In this document: positions 38,964 to 48,611 of the stretch, piece by piece
How positions within the stretch are numbered: the stretch's first letter is position 1
How the letters are laid out: the number at the start of each line of letters is the position of its first letter
Assembly (NCBI GenBank): GCA_014191855.1
Contig: BJHF01000002.1
Coordinates: 102,695-166,694 of the forward strand
Reading direction: 5' to 3'
Source: Deltaproteobacteria bacterium
GTDB lineage: Bacteria; Myxococcota_A; UBA796; SXON01
Length of the DNA: 64,000 bases
Made by a program: the position numbers and the translations under genes
Notes under the pieces: generated by a model
What the model saw: the letters and a program-made list of their open reading frames with translations, nothing else
Databases searched by the model: none
Told to the model about the DNA's origin: nothing

Positions 38964-40039
38964 GTCGCTCGTTGCCGCTGACGTTGGGGTACTCGGTGGA
39001 GATCGCGCCCGATTTTCGGGGGCTGGCCGCGGCGTTGCGAGCCGTCGTCCGTCCCTCGGGCGCCGTGGTGGTCACCAACCCAACGGTCCGCGCGCTGCAT
39101 GGGGCGGCGCTCGCGCAAGAGTTAGCCGACCCGCGGATGACGTGGATCGAGATTCCTGATGGAGAAGCCTACAAAACCCTGGACACCTGGCAGGGTGTTG
39201 TCGGCGCGATCCTCGCGACGCGGCCGGATCGCGCGGGGGTGGTGCTCGCGTTTGGTGGTGGCGTCGTCGGCGACCTCGCTGGCTTTGCCGCGGCAACCGT
39301 GCTGCGGGGGCTCCCCCTCGTCCAGGTTCCGACCACGTTGCTCGCGATGGTGGACGCCTCGGTGGGCGGCAAGACCGGCGTGAACGTTCCGGAGGGGAAG
39401 AACCTCGTCGGTGCATTCCACCAGCCGCGGTTGGTCTGGGCGGCGCTCCACACGTTGGGGACACTCCCGGCGCGCGAGCTGCGCTGCGGCTTCGGGGAGA
39501 TCGTCAAGCACGCGATCCTTGGTGGAGAAGGAGCGCTTTCTGCGCTTGAGGCGCAGGCTCCGGCACTGCACGCGGCGAAAGCGGGCGCGCTCGCTTCCGC
39601 GCTCGCGACCTCCATCGAGGTGAAGGCCCGGATCGTGGAACGGGATCCCCTCGAACGCGGCGAGCGCGCGCTGTTGAACCTGGGCCATACCCTCGGGCAC
39701 GCCGTAGAAACCGTGGCTGGCTACGGCACGTTCGCCCACGGGGAGGCCGTCGCGATGGGCACCATGGCCGCCGCGCGCTTGGCGGTGGAGCTCGGTCTCG
39801 CGCCAAACTCCGCCTTCACGCAGCGTGTTTCGCGAGTTCTCCGCCAGCTTGCGTTGCCGGTACAGCTCCCGGCCGGCCTCGACGACGACGCCTTGATCGA
39901 CGCCATGGGGTTCGACAAGAAGCGGGAGCGTGGTATGGTCAAGCTCGTGATTCCTGTCGCGGCCGGCGATGTACGTGTGTGTCCGCTCCCCGAAGCGGAG
40001 CTGCGCCGACTCGTCGTCGCAGGGAGAACAGCATGTTGA
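38957..40039 (+). CDS. aroB: 3-Dehydroquinate synthase
   Basis: 360 residues, usual length. NAD-binding segment GGGVVGDLAGFAAA, then PTTLLAMVDASVGGKTGVN, G-E-I-V-K-H-A zinc ligand region and the H-T-L-G-H-A-V-E zinc motif. Converts DAHP to 3-dehydroquinate; AroQ nearby takes the next step and AroK a later one. Overlaps aroK at its start and the small lipoprotein gene at its end. Confidence 0.96.
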   Translation: MLSRSLPLTLGYSVEIAPDFRGLAAALRAVVRPSGAVVVTNPTVRALHGAALAQELADPRMTWIEIPDGEAYKTLDTWQGVVGAILATRPDRAGVVLAFGGGVVGDLAGFAAATVLRGLPLVQVPTTLLAMVDASVGGKTGVNVPEGKNLVGAFHQPRLVWAALHTLGTLPARELRCGFGEIVKHAILGGEGALSALEAQAPALHAAKAGALASALATSIEVKARIVERDPLERGERALLNLGHTLGHAVETVAGYGTFAHGEAVAMGTMAAARLAVELGLAPNSAFTQRVSRVLRQLALPVQLPAGLDDDALIDAMGFDKKRERGMVKLVIPVAAGDVRVCPLPEAELRRLVVAGRTAC

Positions 40040-40512
40040 TCGCCTTGATCTTCTCAGGATGCAGCACGCCCGATGCAGAGCCAGGCTCCATCGTGCTCCC
40101 ACCGGAGGATCTCGCCGCGCCGTGGGACGATGCCTATGCCGACGACGACGATATTGGCGGTCGCTTCGCGATGGGCGCTCAGGTGCTCGGTCCCGACGGG
40201 CTGCCGGCCGTTGGGGTGCGCGTCGGCGTGCTGAGCGGGTGGGACGGCGCCGAGGTAAGCCCCGTGGATGCCCGCGGCGGGCGCCTCGTGCTCGACGTGC
40301 GCACCAACGAGGTGCTGGAGCTTGGCACGTGTGGCGCGGCACTCGTGTGCACCTGGCTGGAGCTGGTCACCAACGTCGACGGGCGTGTTGATTTCGATGT
40401 GTTCGTGGATGTAGCTCCAGAATCTGGCGCGAGCGTGCCGTTGTTCATCTCCGCCGCCGACGACGTGGCCTCCGTGGATATCGAGCTCGTCGATTCGATT
40501 GTGGTACACTAG
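40033..40512 (+). CDS. Small lipoprotein
   Basis: 159 residues from ATG 40033, with AGGGAG at 40021-40026 as ribosome site. The N-terminus is a very short lipoprotein signal (M-L-I-A-L-I-F-S-G-C). The body is acidic and beta-rich with a central carboxypeptidase-regulatory-like strand pattern (G-A-Q-V-L-G-P-D-G-L-P-A-V-G-V-R-V) and a Cys pair. Function unknown. It overlaps the aroB end by seven bases. Confidence 0.75.
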   Translation: MLIALIFSGCSTPDAEPGSIVLPPEDLAAPWDDAYADDDDIGGRFAMGAQVLGPDGLPAVGVRVGVLSGWDGAEVSPVDARGGRLVLDVRTNEVLELGTCGAALVCTWLELVTNVDGRVDFDVFVDVAPESGASVPLFISAADDVASVDIELVDSIVVH

Positions 40513-40529
40513 CGCGGCTGAGGTGCTGG

Positions 40530-41120
40530 ATGGTTTTTCTGCTCGCTCTCGTCGCCTGCTCTGAGGGCCCGTTCGACGCGCCCTCCGACGCGAAGGTGGA
40601 CAGCACCGTCGAAAGCCTGACGGTCACCTACAACGCTTCGATCGCCCCGGCGGAGGATGGCTACGGCCTCCTGTTCCACAACCAGGCGCACGTCACGCAA
40701 GAGGACCGCTTCGGTCGCAGCGTGGGCCTCGAGAACATCGCGGTCGATATCTACAGCTACTGGTCGGGCGCCTACATCCTGCCGCAGAAGGCGGTGAAGA
40801 CGGTGGACGACTTCGCCACCGCCTGCGCGGAAGGCGCGGGCGACGAAGAGTATCAGGAGCTGTGCGACGTTTTCCTGAGCGGCGACGGCAACCAGTACTT
40901 CGAGATCACCGGTGAGTACGAGCTCGCGAACGACAGCGGCGACGACCCGGGCTTCCGCCCGAACTACCTGCGCGGCGTGACCGACAACACCGGCACGGTG
41001 GACTACTACATCTTCTTGGACAGCACCCCCGGCGCGGGCACGGACTTCGGCATCGAGATGTCGATCTCCGCAGATTACACCTCGCTGATCGTCTCGACCG
41101 CGAGCCCGGAAGGGGCCTAG
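40530..41120 (+). CDS. Lipoprotein of unknown function
   Basis: 196 residues; signal M-V-F-L-L-A-L-V-A-C with lipobox Cys. The mature part is acidic, rich in Tyr, Asp and Gly, with two internal Cys. No family recognised. It follows the small lipoprotein gene by 17 bases and precedes the TPR gene by 8, so it is in the same run of genes as aroB and aroQ. Confidence 0.75.
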   Translation: MVFLLALVACSEGPFDAPSDAKVDSTVESLTVTYNASIAPAEDGYGLLFHNQAHVTQEDRFGRSVGLENIAVDIYSYWSGAYILPQKAVKTVDDFATACAEGAGDEEYQELCDVFLSGDGNQYFEITGEYELANDSGDDPGFRPNYLRGVTDNTGTVDYYIFLDSTPGAGTDFGIEMSISADYTSLIVSTASPEGA

Positions 41121-41128
41121 TCCCGAGC

Positions 41129-41860
41129 GTGGATCGCACCACCGACCTCGCCCAGCTCCGCAAGCGGGTGAAGGACGATCCTCGATCGTTGGCGTTCGTG
41201 CCGTTGGCCGATGCGCTGCGCCGAGCTGGACACCGCGCCGAAGCGATGTCGGTCATCCGCAACGGGCTGCGCCACCATCCCGACCACGCCACGGCGCGGG
41301 TCGTCCTCGCCCGCCTGCACCTCGAGGCCGGCAATCGCGGCTTGGCCGTAGCGATGCTCGAAGAAGTCGTGCTCTCTGCGCCAGAAAACGCGGCGGCCGG
41401 CTCGCTGTTGGCGGAGCTGCTGGTCGAGGACGGTCGCATCCGTGAGGCCGCAGCGCTCATCGACAGGCTGCGAATCGTTGCCCCACACGACCCCGTGATC
41501 CAGGCCCTCTCCCTGCGCGCACGCCCTCCCACCAAGGCGCTCCACGGCGCGCCGGGGGATCCCTTCGACCGGGTAGCGTGGGCAGATGGCCTCGCGGCGC
41601 GTGGCGACCTGCCGAGGGCAACGCGGGCCTGGCAGCGAATCTACAACGCCAACGCCCAGGATTCACGCGTTCGCGATCGCCTCATCGAGCTCTCCCGCGC
41701 GCTGGAGGGACTGGGCGAGGTGGCGGGCGCCGGCTCCTCTCGGCATCGGCTTCCCGGGGTGGGAGACGCGGTCCGAGCCTGCCTGGAAGATCACGATGGC
41801 CCCGCCCCTCCCGGGGCCGGGGCGCTCGCGGTATGGGCCCGACAATACTGGAGCGCATGA
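41129..41860 (+). CDS. TPR-repeat protein
   Basis: 243 residues. GTG start. The first 130 residues contain about three TPR units ([39 protein letters not shown]); the rest is less clear. No signal or membrane segment. The stop overlaps the aroQ start. Confidence 0.75.
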   Translation: MDRTTDLAQLRKRVKDDPRSLAFVPLADALRRAGHRAEAMSVIRNGLRHHPDHATARVVLARLHLEAGNRGLAVAMLEEVVLSAPENAAAGSLLAELLVEDGRIREAAALIDRLRIVAPHDPVIQALSLRARPPTKALHGAPGDPFDRVAWADGLAARGDLPRATRAWQRIYNANAQDSRVRDRLIELSRALEGLGEVAGAGSSRHRLPGVGDAVRACLEDHDGPAPPGAGALAVWARQYWSA

Positions 41861-42282
41861 TGCGAGTTCTCGTGCTTCACGGCCCGAATCTAAACCTGCT
41901 CGGCGCTCGCGAGCCCACGACCTACGGCCGCGTGACCCTTGCGGAGATCGACGCACGCCTGCACAACCTCGCCGGCGAACGCGGCGCCACATGTGAGTGC
42001 CTGCAGAGCAACCACGAAGGCGCGCTGGTCGATGCAATCCACGCGGCGAACGGCCGCTTCGACGCGATCCTCATCAACCCCGGCGGCCTCACCCACACCT
42101 CCGTGGTGCTGCGGGACGCGCTCTTGGCGGTCGGACTCCCGTTCGTCGAGGTGCACCTCAGCAACGTTCACGCCCGCGAGCCGTTCCGGCACCACTCGTA
42201 CCTCTCAGACGTTGCGAGGGGCGTCGTGAGCGGCTTCGGCGCCATGAGCTACGAGTTGGGCCTCAGGGGGCTGCTCGGTTAG
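41857..42282 (+). CDS. aroQ: 3-Dehydroquinate dehydratase, type II
   Basis: 141 residues, normal size. Start [16 protein letters not shown] is diagnostic; catalytic Tyr in E-P-T-T-Y-G, then [16 protein letters not shown] and H-L-S-N-V-H-A-R-E. Dehydrates 3-dehydroquinate to 3-dehydroshikimate. It is followed by accB and accC, an order also common in proteobacteria. Confidence 0.96.
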   Translation: MMRVLVLHGPNLNLLGAREPTTYGRVTLAEIDARLHNLAGERGATCECLQSNHEGALVDAIHAANGRFDAILINPGGLTHTSVVLRDALLAVGLPFVEVHLSNVHAREPFRHHSYLSDVARGVVSGFGAMSYELGLRGLLG

Positions 42283-42305
42283 CGTAGCGTCGCCGCGGAG
42301 CGAGG

Positions 42306-42749
42306 ATGGATCAGAAAGACGTGCGGAGCCTGTTGCGCCTGATGAAATCTCAGGGCGTTGCGGAGTTCTCCTGGAAGCAAGATGGCGCCGAAATGTCGGT
42401 GAAGTTCGGTGGTTATGCGGTGGCGCCCGTCGTGGTCGCCGCGCCGCCGGTGGGGGTGGCTGCGCCAACCGCGCCGAGCGCCGCGCCAGCCCCGAAAGCG
42501 GCGGCCGAGGGGCGGGTGATTCGCTCCCCTATCGTCGGCACGTTCTACCGCTCGCCCTCCCCCGATCAGGCCGCCTACGTGAGCGTCGGCGACAAGGTTC
42601 GGAAGGGGCAGGTCGTTTGCATCGTGGAAGCGATGAAGCTCATGAATCAGGTGGAGTCGGATGTGGATGGCGTCGTGGCGGAGATCCTCGTGGACAACTC
42701 CCAGCCGGTGCAGTTCGGCCAGGAATTGTTCAGGCTGACCCCAGGATAA
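42306..42749 (+). CDS. accB: Biotin carboxyl carrier protein of acetyl-CoA carboxylase
   Basis: 147 residues. N-terminal dimer segment, an Ala/Pro/Val linker (about 45-65), and a biotinyl domain with the thumb and the E-A-M-K-L-M motif carrying the biotinylated Lys. It carries CO2 on biotin to malonyl-CoA formation. GGAG precedes the ATG; accC begins 4 bases after its stop. Confidence 0.96.
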   Translation: MDQKDVRSLLRLMKSQGVAEFSWKQDGAEMSVKFGGYAVAPVVVAAPPVGVAAPTAPSAAPAPKAAAEGRVIRSPIVGTFYRSPSPDQAAYVSVGDKVRKGQVVCIVEAMKLMNQVESDVDGVVAEILVDNSQPVQFGQELFRLTPG

Positions 42750-42753
42750 TGCC

Positions 42754-44100
42754 GTGTTCCGCAAGGTCCTGATCGCGAACCGCGGCGAGATCGCCATGCG
42801 CGTGGTGCGCGCGTGCCGCGAGCTCGGAATTCGCACGGTCGCTGTGTACTCCGAGGCCGATCGGCACGCCTTGCACGTGAAGTTCGCCGATGAGAGCGTG
42901 TGCATCGGGCCGCCGCAAGCCCGCCTCTCCTACTTGAACATCCCGGCCGTGATCTCCGCGGCCGACATCACCCGCGCCGATGCCGTTCACCCCGGATACG
43001 GCTTTCTGGCCGAGAACTCCACGTTCGCCGAAGCGGTGAACGCTCACGGGATGACCTTCATCGGCCCCTCCCCCGAGCACCTCCGCCAGTTCGGCGACAA
43101 GCTCTCGGCCAAGGCGGCGGCACGTGCGGCGGGGCTGCCCCTGCTCCCGGGTAGCCACGGCGCGGTGGACAGCCTCGATGAGTGCGTGGAGGTTGCCCGC
43201 CTGATCGGGTACCCGCTCATGCTCAAGGCGGCCTCCGGCGGCGGCGGCAAGGGGATGCGCGTCGTGGAAGACGAGGAGACCTTACGCAAGGTCTTCGCCG
43301 TTACTTCCGCGGAGGCGCTCGCTGCATTCGGTTCAGGGGCGGTGTTCCTGGAGCGCTTCCTGCGCACCCCCCGGCACATCGAGGTGCAGTTCGCCGGGGA
43401 TCGTTTCGGCGCGGCCGTGCATGTCGGTGAGCGCGATTGCTCCATGCAGCGGCGCCATCAGAAGATCATCGAGGAGGCGCCTGCGCCGGGCCTCGCGGAG
43501 GATCTGCGAGACCGGATCCGCGCCGCCGCCGCCCGCCTCGTGGCCTCCACCGGCTACGTTACCGTTGGAACCTGCGAATTCCTCGTGGAAGGGGACGAGT
43601 TCTTCTTCCTTGAAGTGAACCCGCGCATCCAGGTTGAGCACCCCGTCACCGAGATGGTCACGGGGATCGACCTGGTGCAGCTCCAGATTCGCCTCGCAGC
43701 CGGCGAGCCCATGCCGTTCGCGCAGAGCGAGGTGCGGCTGAGGGGGCACGCGATCGAGCTGCGGGTGAACGCGGAGGATCCGTGGAAGTTCACCCCTTCG
43801 CCCGGCCGAATCACGGGGTACCACGCGCCAGGCGGTCCGGGGATTCGCGTAGACAGCGCGGTGCATGAAGGGGCCATGGTTCAGCCGTACTACGACTCGC
43901 TCGTCGCCAAGATCATCGCCTATGCGCCGGATCGCGAGTCCGCGATCCGCAAGCTGCTCGGAGCCCTCGATGAGGTTGTGGTAGAAGGAATTCGTACGTC
44001 GCTTCCCCTGCAGAAGCTCCTGCTCTCGGATCCGGCGTTCAGCGGCGTGCGCTTCCACACCCGCTACATCGACGACTGGCTCAAGAGCCGCCCGGGGTGA
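42754..44100 (+). CDS. accC: Biotin carboxylase of acetyl-CoA carboxylase
   Basis: 448 residues, usual length. Starts V-F-R-K-V-L-I-A-N-R-G-E-I-A; ATP-grasp loop SGGGGKGMR, E-R-D-C-S-M-Q-R-R-H-Q-K catalytic segment, and L-E-V-N-P-R-I-Q-V-E-H-P-V-T-E. Loads CO2 onto AccB biotin. GTG start. Confidence 0.97.
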   Translation: MFRKVLIANRGEIAMRVVRACRELGIRTVAVYSEADRHALHVKFADESVCIGPPQARLSYLNIPAVISAADITRADAVHPGYGFLAENSTFAEAVNAHGMTFIGPSPEHLRQFGDKLSAKAAARAAGLPLLPGSHGAVDSLDECVEVARLIGYPLMLKAASGGGGKGMRVVEDEETLRKVFAVTSAEALAAFGSGAVFLERFLRTPRHIEVQFAGDRFGAAVHVGERDCSMQRRHQKIIEEAPAPGLAEDLRDRIRAAAARLVASTGYVTVGTCEFLVEGDEFFFLEVNPRIQVEHPVTEMVTGIDLVQLQIRLAAGEPMPFAQSEVRLRGHAIELRVNAEDPWKFTPSPGRITGYHAPGGPGIRVDSAVHEGAMVQPYYDSLVAKIIAYAPDRESAIRKLLGALDEVVVEGIRTSLPLQKLLLSDPAFSGVRFHTRYIDDWLKSRPG

Positions 44101-44104
44101 GGCC

Positions 44105-46018
44105 GTGAGCAACGAACGCCAACGACTCGAACAAGAGGCCCTTGAGCAGCTCAACCGGGGCAGCACGGAGGGCGCGCTGCGGGCGTACCTCAGCATCCTT
44201 CGGCTCGACCCGAAGGATCGGCGCGTGCGCCAGAAGGTTGGAGAGATCTACCTGCGCACCGGAAAGAACGCAGACGCCGAGCGGCACTTGCGTGAAGTCG
44301 CCGACTCCCTGCTCAAGGAGCAGAGCCATCGTGCCGCCGTGTCGGTGATCAAGCAGCTCGTGGCGTTGCGGCCCGACGATCCGCAGCTACACCTGGATCT
44401 TGGCGAATGCTACCTGGCGGGCGCATACAACTCGGACGCGCGGGGGTGTTTTGACGCCGCGCTGCGCGGCTGGATGGGGCTCGGCAAGCCGCTGCTCGCG
44501 GCGAAGGCGGCCCGGAAGCTCGCGGAGCTCACCCCGACAGATCTGACGTTGCGGCTCCGCGTGGGGGAGCTGCTGGAGTCCGGCGGAGACGCGGCCGGGG
44601 CAGCCTCGACCTACCAGGAAGTCATCGAGGAATTCCGCCGGCGAGGGCGCACCGACGAGGTGGGTCGCGTGGCCGAGATGGCGCTCAAGGGCAGCCCGGA
44701 GGACGTCGGGCTGTTGCTCGACGTGGCGGCGTCCCGCATCGCACAAGGCGAGCACAAAAATGCGCTTCAGGCGCTCCAAAAGGCGTTCATGGCTGGGCCC
44801 AAGGAGCCCCGAACGCTGGACCTGCTCGGCAAGGCCTTCGAGGGCGCGGGGCAGCCCGATCGGGCCCTCAAGGTGGTGCTGGAGCTTGCCCGGGTGTGCG
44901 CCGATCGGAAGGATCACGCCGGCGAGAACGACGCGCTGCGGCGGGCGGCCGCGCTAGCGCCCGACGATGCGGACGTGCAATCGCGCCTCTCCAAGGCGGA
45001 GGATCGACTCGGCCGGCTTGAGCGCAAGCTCACCTCGTTGAGCTTCGTGGAGCCGAACGACGAGAGCACGTTACGCGCCATGGTTCGGGCGGACGTCCTC
45101 GTGCGGTATCGCTTCCTTGATCGAGCCGATGCCGAGGTCCGCGCGGCGCTCGTTCAGGCTCCCGACTCGCTCCCGCTGGCGGCGGCGATGGCCGAGGTGC
45201 TCATCGCGGCTGGCCGCGTGGACGAGGCGATGCCGTGGATGGAGCGCCTCGTGCCCCGTGCCGGCAGCGAGCGTGTCGCGGTATTGGACCGGATGGCCCT
45301 GCTCCGGGGCGCCGACGGCATGGCGCCAGCCTCGCTCCCCTCGATGGACGACGAGGTGGACGATGAGCTTGATGTGGACCCCGACACCGACGCCGGCCCG
45401 GTGATGGATGAGCCAAAAACGCCTGAAAAACGCGGCGATCGCCTCGCCGCAGCGGGCGATCTCGCCGGCGCACTGATGGCGTGGCGCGAGGCACTGTCGG
45501 ACGATCCGCTCAATGAGGGTGTGCTCGGAAAGATCGCGGCGCTCCGCACCGCCTCCCGCGCCGCGGAGAGAGTGAACGCGCCCGAGCCCAGCTTCGGCCC
45601 CCCGGACGAGGGGACGTTCGCCGAGGTTGAACCGGATGCGTTTGCCGAGGAGGCCGTGAGCGAAGGGGATCCGGTGGAGGAAGCGCGCGCGCTGGCCACC
45701 GTGGGCCAGGGAGAGGCCGCCCTCAGCCTGGTGCGCGGGGTTCGCGGCCTCGCCGCGCGCGTCGTCGAAGCCCAGGCGCTGCGCTCGATCAACGACATCT
45801 CGGGCGCGCTCGAAGTGCTCCGCGAGGCGACCAACGACGCCTCGGACTCCGACCCTGCATACCCGGAGGCGCTCTTCGACCTGGCGAGCCTCTACACCGC
45901 CACCCAGAAGCACCGCTCGGCCCTGCGTTTGTTGGACGAACTGCGCGACCTCGCGCCGGACTTCCGACCGGGGGATGTGGAGGCGCGGAGGCGAGGGTTG
46001 CAGATGATTGCGCGGTAG
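44105..46018 (+). CDS. Large TPR-repeat protein
   Basis: 637 residues. TPR units fill residues 1-290 and return in the C-terminal 150; the middle (about 400-440, 490-530) is acidic low-complexity linker. No signal peptide. Gene follows accC by four bases with a GTG start and is probably co-transcribed. A scaffold role is likely; client unknown. Myxobacterial genomes hold many such proteins. Confidence 0.8.
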   Translation: MSNERQRLEQEALEQLNRGSTEGALRAYLSILRLDPKDRRVRQKVGEIYLRTGKNADAERHLREVADSLLKEQSHRAAVSVIKQLVALRPDDPQLHLDLGECYLAGAYNSDARGCFDAALRGWMGLGKPLLAAKAARKLAELTPTDLTLRLRVGELLESGGDAAGAASTYQEVIEEFRRRGRTDEVGRVAEMALKGSPEDVGLLLDVAASRIAQGEHKNALQALQKAFMAGPKEPRTLDLLGKAFEGAGQPDRALKVVLELARVCADRKDHAGENDALRRAAALAPDDADVQSRLSKAEDRLGRLERKLTSLSFVEPNDESTLRAMVRADVLVRYRFLDRADAEVRAALVQAPDSLPLAAAMAEVLIAAGRVDEAMPWMERLVPRAGSERVAVLDRMALLRGADGMAPASLPSMDDEVDDELDVDPDTDAGPVMDEPKTPEKRGDRLAAAGDLAGALMAWREALSDDPLNEGVLGKIAALRTASRAAERVNAPEPSFGPPDEGTFAEVEPDAFAEEAVSEGDPVEEARALATVGQGEAALSLVRGVRGLAARVVEAQALRSINDISGALEVLREATNDASDSDPAYPEALFDLASLYTATQKHRSALRLLDELRDLAPDFRPGDVEARRRGLQMIAR

Positions 46019-46215
46019 TCGTCGCGGCGGTGAACGATGGCCGTGCAAAACGCGGCGCCGTCGCGGCAGGAGCCTCGGGTTCGGTGGAGCGGCACCGAGG
46101 GACGCAGGAGTAAGAACCCAGGTTAGCGCCGGGTCCTGCCGGCACAGTCCGTCGGCGCGCTCGCGTGTCGCGACAGGATGCGCGCCGCCGAGCCCCGCGC
46201 AGCCCGCCCCGCCAG

Positions 46216-46430
46216 ATTCTCACAACGGTGATGGGGCCCGCTCCCCCAGCCCGTAATGAGAACGTTTCAGCTCCGAAATTCTCACATCGGCGAGGGCGAC
46301 GACCTCGCCCCGGGCGAACTGAGAATTTTGGGGTCGAATTTTCTCATTACGGGCGAGGTGACTCTCATATCGCCCGGTTCCATTCTCACTTCGGCGAGTG
46401 CGCCCGGCCCCTCTCCCTGTTGTGAGAATG
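46216..46430. repeat. Intergenic hairpin module, copy B
   Basis: Same construction as 13160-13337. It contains TTCTCACAACG (46217-46227); TGAGAA (46257-46262) followed by CGTTTC and TTCTCA (46279-46284); TGAGAA (46320-46325) with TTCTCA (46341-46346); and ATTCTCAC (46382-46389) with TTGTGAGAAT (46420-46429). The string TGAGAACGTTTCA is identical in both modules. It lies in the 559-base non-coding gap 46019-46577, in which I see no gene. Confidence 0.7.
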
Positions 46431-46466
46431 TGTCGCGACAGCATGGCGCCGAAGCGCCGACCCGTC

Positions 46467-46535
46467 GTCAGGCGCCCTCCCCCGCCGAGCGGCCCCAGTC
46501 CCGGCCCGCGCCGTCAGGCGCGTAGCCCGTAGCCC
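46467..46535. repeat. GTCAGGCGC copies and CCCGTAGC repeats
   Basis: One partial copy (GTCAGGCGCC, 46467-46476) and one full GCGCCGTCAGGCGC (46508-46521) are followed by repeated GTAGCCC. They belong to the same REP-like family as 13381-13485 and again directly follow a hairpin module. Confidence 0.65.
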
Positions 46536-46577
46536 CGTAGCCCCGCGCCACCGCTGCGAAGCGCGTTACCCGTCGCC

Positions 46578-47429
46578 ATGATCCGCCTCCACAGCGCCGG
46601 AAGGGGCGGCGGGTACAGCCGGGCGCGCGGGGTCAGCGAGGCGGCTCTGGGTCGGTTGTACCGCGGCGGGTGGGCAGCGCGGCTCTGGGCGCGAGCCCCC
46701 GGCGCGACCGAAGTTCAGGCTCACCACCACCGCCTCGCCGTTCTCCCCACGGGCGCGCCGCCGCTGCGAGTCGGCTACGCCTCCGACCTCCACATCGGCC
46801 CCACCACCCCGCCGGAGGTTTTGGCTCGCGCTGCCGACCTGCTCGCCGCGGCTTCCCTGGATGTGCTGCTCCTCGGCGGCGATTTTGTCTTTCTTGAGGC
46901 GACCGTCAACACCGCGCAATTGCTGCGCGACTGGGTGCGTTCGGTGCCCGCAACCCACAAGTTCGCTGTGCTCGGAAACCACGACTTGTGGACGCATCAT
47001 GCCCGCCTGGAAGCTGCGCTCCAGCAGGAAGGCGTGCAGCTCCTCGTGAACGAAGCCTCGACCGTGGGCGACGTCGCCTTCCTCGGGCTGGACGATCCGT
47101 GGACGGGCGCACCCGCTCCCCACGCCGCGCTCGCTGCGTGCGGGTCTGCGCCAACCCGAGTCGCCCTGGTGCACTCGCCCGACGCCGTGCCGCTATTGCA
47201 GGGGAAGGTCGATGTTTATCTCTGCGGACACACGCACGGAGGGCAGCTCGCGCTGCCCGGCGGCCGGCCGATCGTCGTCCCGGGGCCCGGCGGGCGAAAA
47301 TGGCCGCACGGCCGCTTTGAGGTTCAGGGTACGACGGTGCTGGTGTCCCGCGGGCTGGGGGGCGTCGAGGTGCCCGTCCGCACGTTCGCGCCGCCGGATG
47401 TGATGATCGTTGATCTGGTTGGACGCTGA
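46578..47429 (+). CDS. Metallophosphoesterase (calcineurin-like)
   Basis: 283 residues. The five phosphoesterase motifs are present: S-D-L-H near residue 69, G-G-D-F, G-N-H-D, a His in L-V-H-S-P-D, and C-G-H-T-H-G-G-Q. This form (YkuE/YaeI-like) includes membrane or lipid-linked pyrophosphate hydrolases. No transmembrane helix is clear at the N-terminus. Stands alone between two repeat-rich gaps. Confidence 0.9.
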   Translation: MIRLHSAGRGGGYSRARGVSEAALGRLYRGGWAARLWARAPGATEVQAHHHRLAVLPTGAPPLRVGYASDLHIGPTTPPEVLARAADLLAAASLDVLLLGGDFVFLEATVNTAQLLRDWVRSVPATHKFAVLGNHDLWTHHARLEAALQQEGVQLLVNEASTVGDVAFLGLDDPWTGAPAPHAALAACGSAPTRVALVHSPDAVPLLQGKVDVYLCGHTHGGQLALPGGRPIVVPGPGGRKWPHGRFEVQGTTVLVSRGLGGVEVPVRTFAPPDVMIVDLVGR

Positions 47430-47439
47430 GAAAACTCGC

Positions 47440-47553
47440 GCGCCGTCAGGCGCCCTCCTCGCGCCGTCAGGTGCCCCTCCCCGCGGGCGCCAGCCCGCCA
47501 CCCCGTAGCCCGTAGCCAGGGCCGAAGGCCCGTTCCCCCGTAGCCCGTAGCCC
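47440..47553. repeat. REP-like copies in a convergent gap
   Basis: GCGCCGTCAGGCGC (47440-47453), the variant GCGCCGTCAGGTGC (47461-47474), and two blocks of CCCGTAGCCCGTAGCC (near 47502 and 47537). They occupy the first part of the 315-base gap 47430-47744 between two convergent genes. The remaining bases to 47744 show no gene and no clear structure. Confidence 0.6.
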
Positions 47554-47744
47554 GCCCCGCCCCCCGCCCTGCGATCCGCCCTCGGCGCTTGACCCAACCG
47601 GTCGCTTCGCGCCCGGTCGGGGCCCCGCGCCGAGCCACTCGACAGACCGGGTCGGGGGCGCCCGCCTTTCCCGGTCCATAGGGATGGACCGCGGCTGGGC
47701 GCCCTTGATCGGCTCAGGCCCAGCGGATCGCCCAAAACCTGCCG

Positions 47745-48611
47745 CTAAACTCGAATTCCATACAACGTATCCAGCCACGTTACCGTCACGTTGCTCCACG
47801 CATGGAACATCGCTCCCGCCACCGGGCTGCGCGTGCGTTCGCGCATCCACCCGAACACAAGTCCGGGGAAGAACGTGGCGAAGTGCCACCATCGGAACGT
47901 CACCAGGGAATGCCCGAACGCGAAGAACAGGCAGCCGATGATCAGGCCGGGGCCGACGTAGGTGCCAAACACGTTCCAGCGCCGCGGGAACACTTCGTTG
48001 AGCCGCGTCTGCATGTAGCCGCGGTAGAAAAACTCCTCGGGAATTGCCACGAAAAAGAGATGGTAGGGCACGAGCAGCCATGCGTCCTTCGGCACTCGCC
48101 AGGCCGGCAAAAGCGTGTGGGTCAGCGTCGCCCAGGGATCGGGCCCGAGCACATCCACCCGACCGGAGCTCAGCGCCGACCACGCCGCTTGTGCGCTTGC
48201 GACGTCCCGAATCGGGCCCACGGCGTCGAGCAGAGCGGCAACAGCGTTCTGGTAGAGGTGGTAGCCCAGTAGCCACGGCAACACGACCACCGCCACGACA
48301 CGCGCGCAGAGGCCGAGCGCCGCCCCCCAAGCCGGCAGATCATCGAAAGCCGGAATCGCGATCTTGTAGGCGTAGCTGTCTACTTTTCGCCAATGGCAGA
48401 GCCACACCGGTGCGTAGATGAAGAGGAACGGCACCAGCGCCAAAACCACGTCGGGGAGGCCGAGCTTTTGGATCACCACGACCAGGCGGATCGCGAGGAG
48501 CGTCGCCAACCAGAGCAGGCCTAGCTCGATCAACACCTTCCTTCGGGTTTCAGGGCGGAGATCCTCGGGGAGCGAAGAGTCCGGCGCAGGCGCCGCGTCG
48601 GGTTCGCTCAC
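47745..48611 (-). CDS. CPBP-family intramembrane glutamic protease
   Basis: 288 residues with about seven membrane segments. Catalytic motifs EEFFYRGYMQ (about 200-209), F-A-F-G-H and M-F-H-A-W-S-N are complete. CPBP (Rce1-type) proteases cleave substrates inside the membrane; some myxobacterial members process sorting-signal proteins, but nothing here shows which. GTG start overlaps the larE stop (GTGA), so the two are coupled. Confidence 0.88.
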   Translation of the reverse strand: MSEPDAAPAPDSSLPEDLRPETRRKVLIELGLLWLATLLAIRLVVVIQKLGLPDVVLALVPFLFIYAPVWLCHWRKVDSYAYKIAIPAFDDLPAWGAALGLCARVVAVVVLPWLLGYHLYQNAVAALLDAVGPIRDVASAQAAWSALSSGRVDVLGPDPWATLTHTLLPAWRVPKDAWLLVPYHLFFVAIPEEFFYRGYMQTRLNEVFPRRWNVFGTYVGPGLIIGCLFFAFGHSLVTFRWWHFATFFPGLVFGWMRERTRSPVAGAMFHAWSNVTVTWLDTLYGIRV

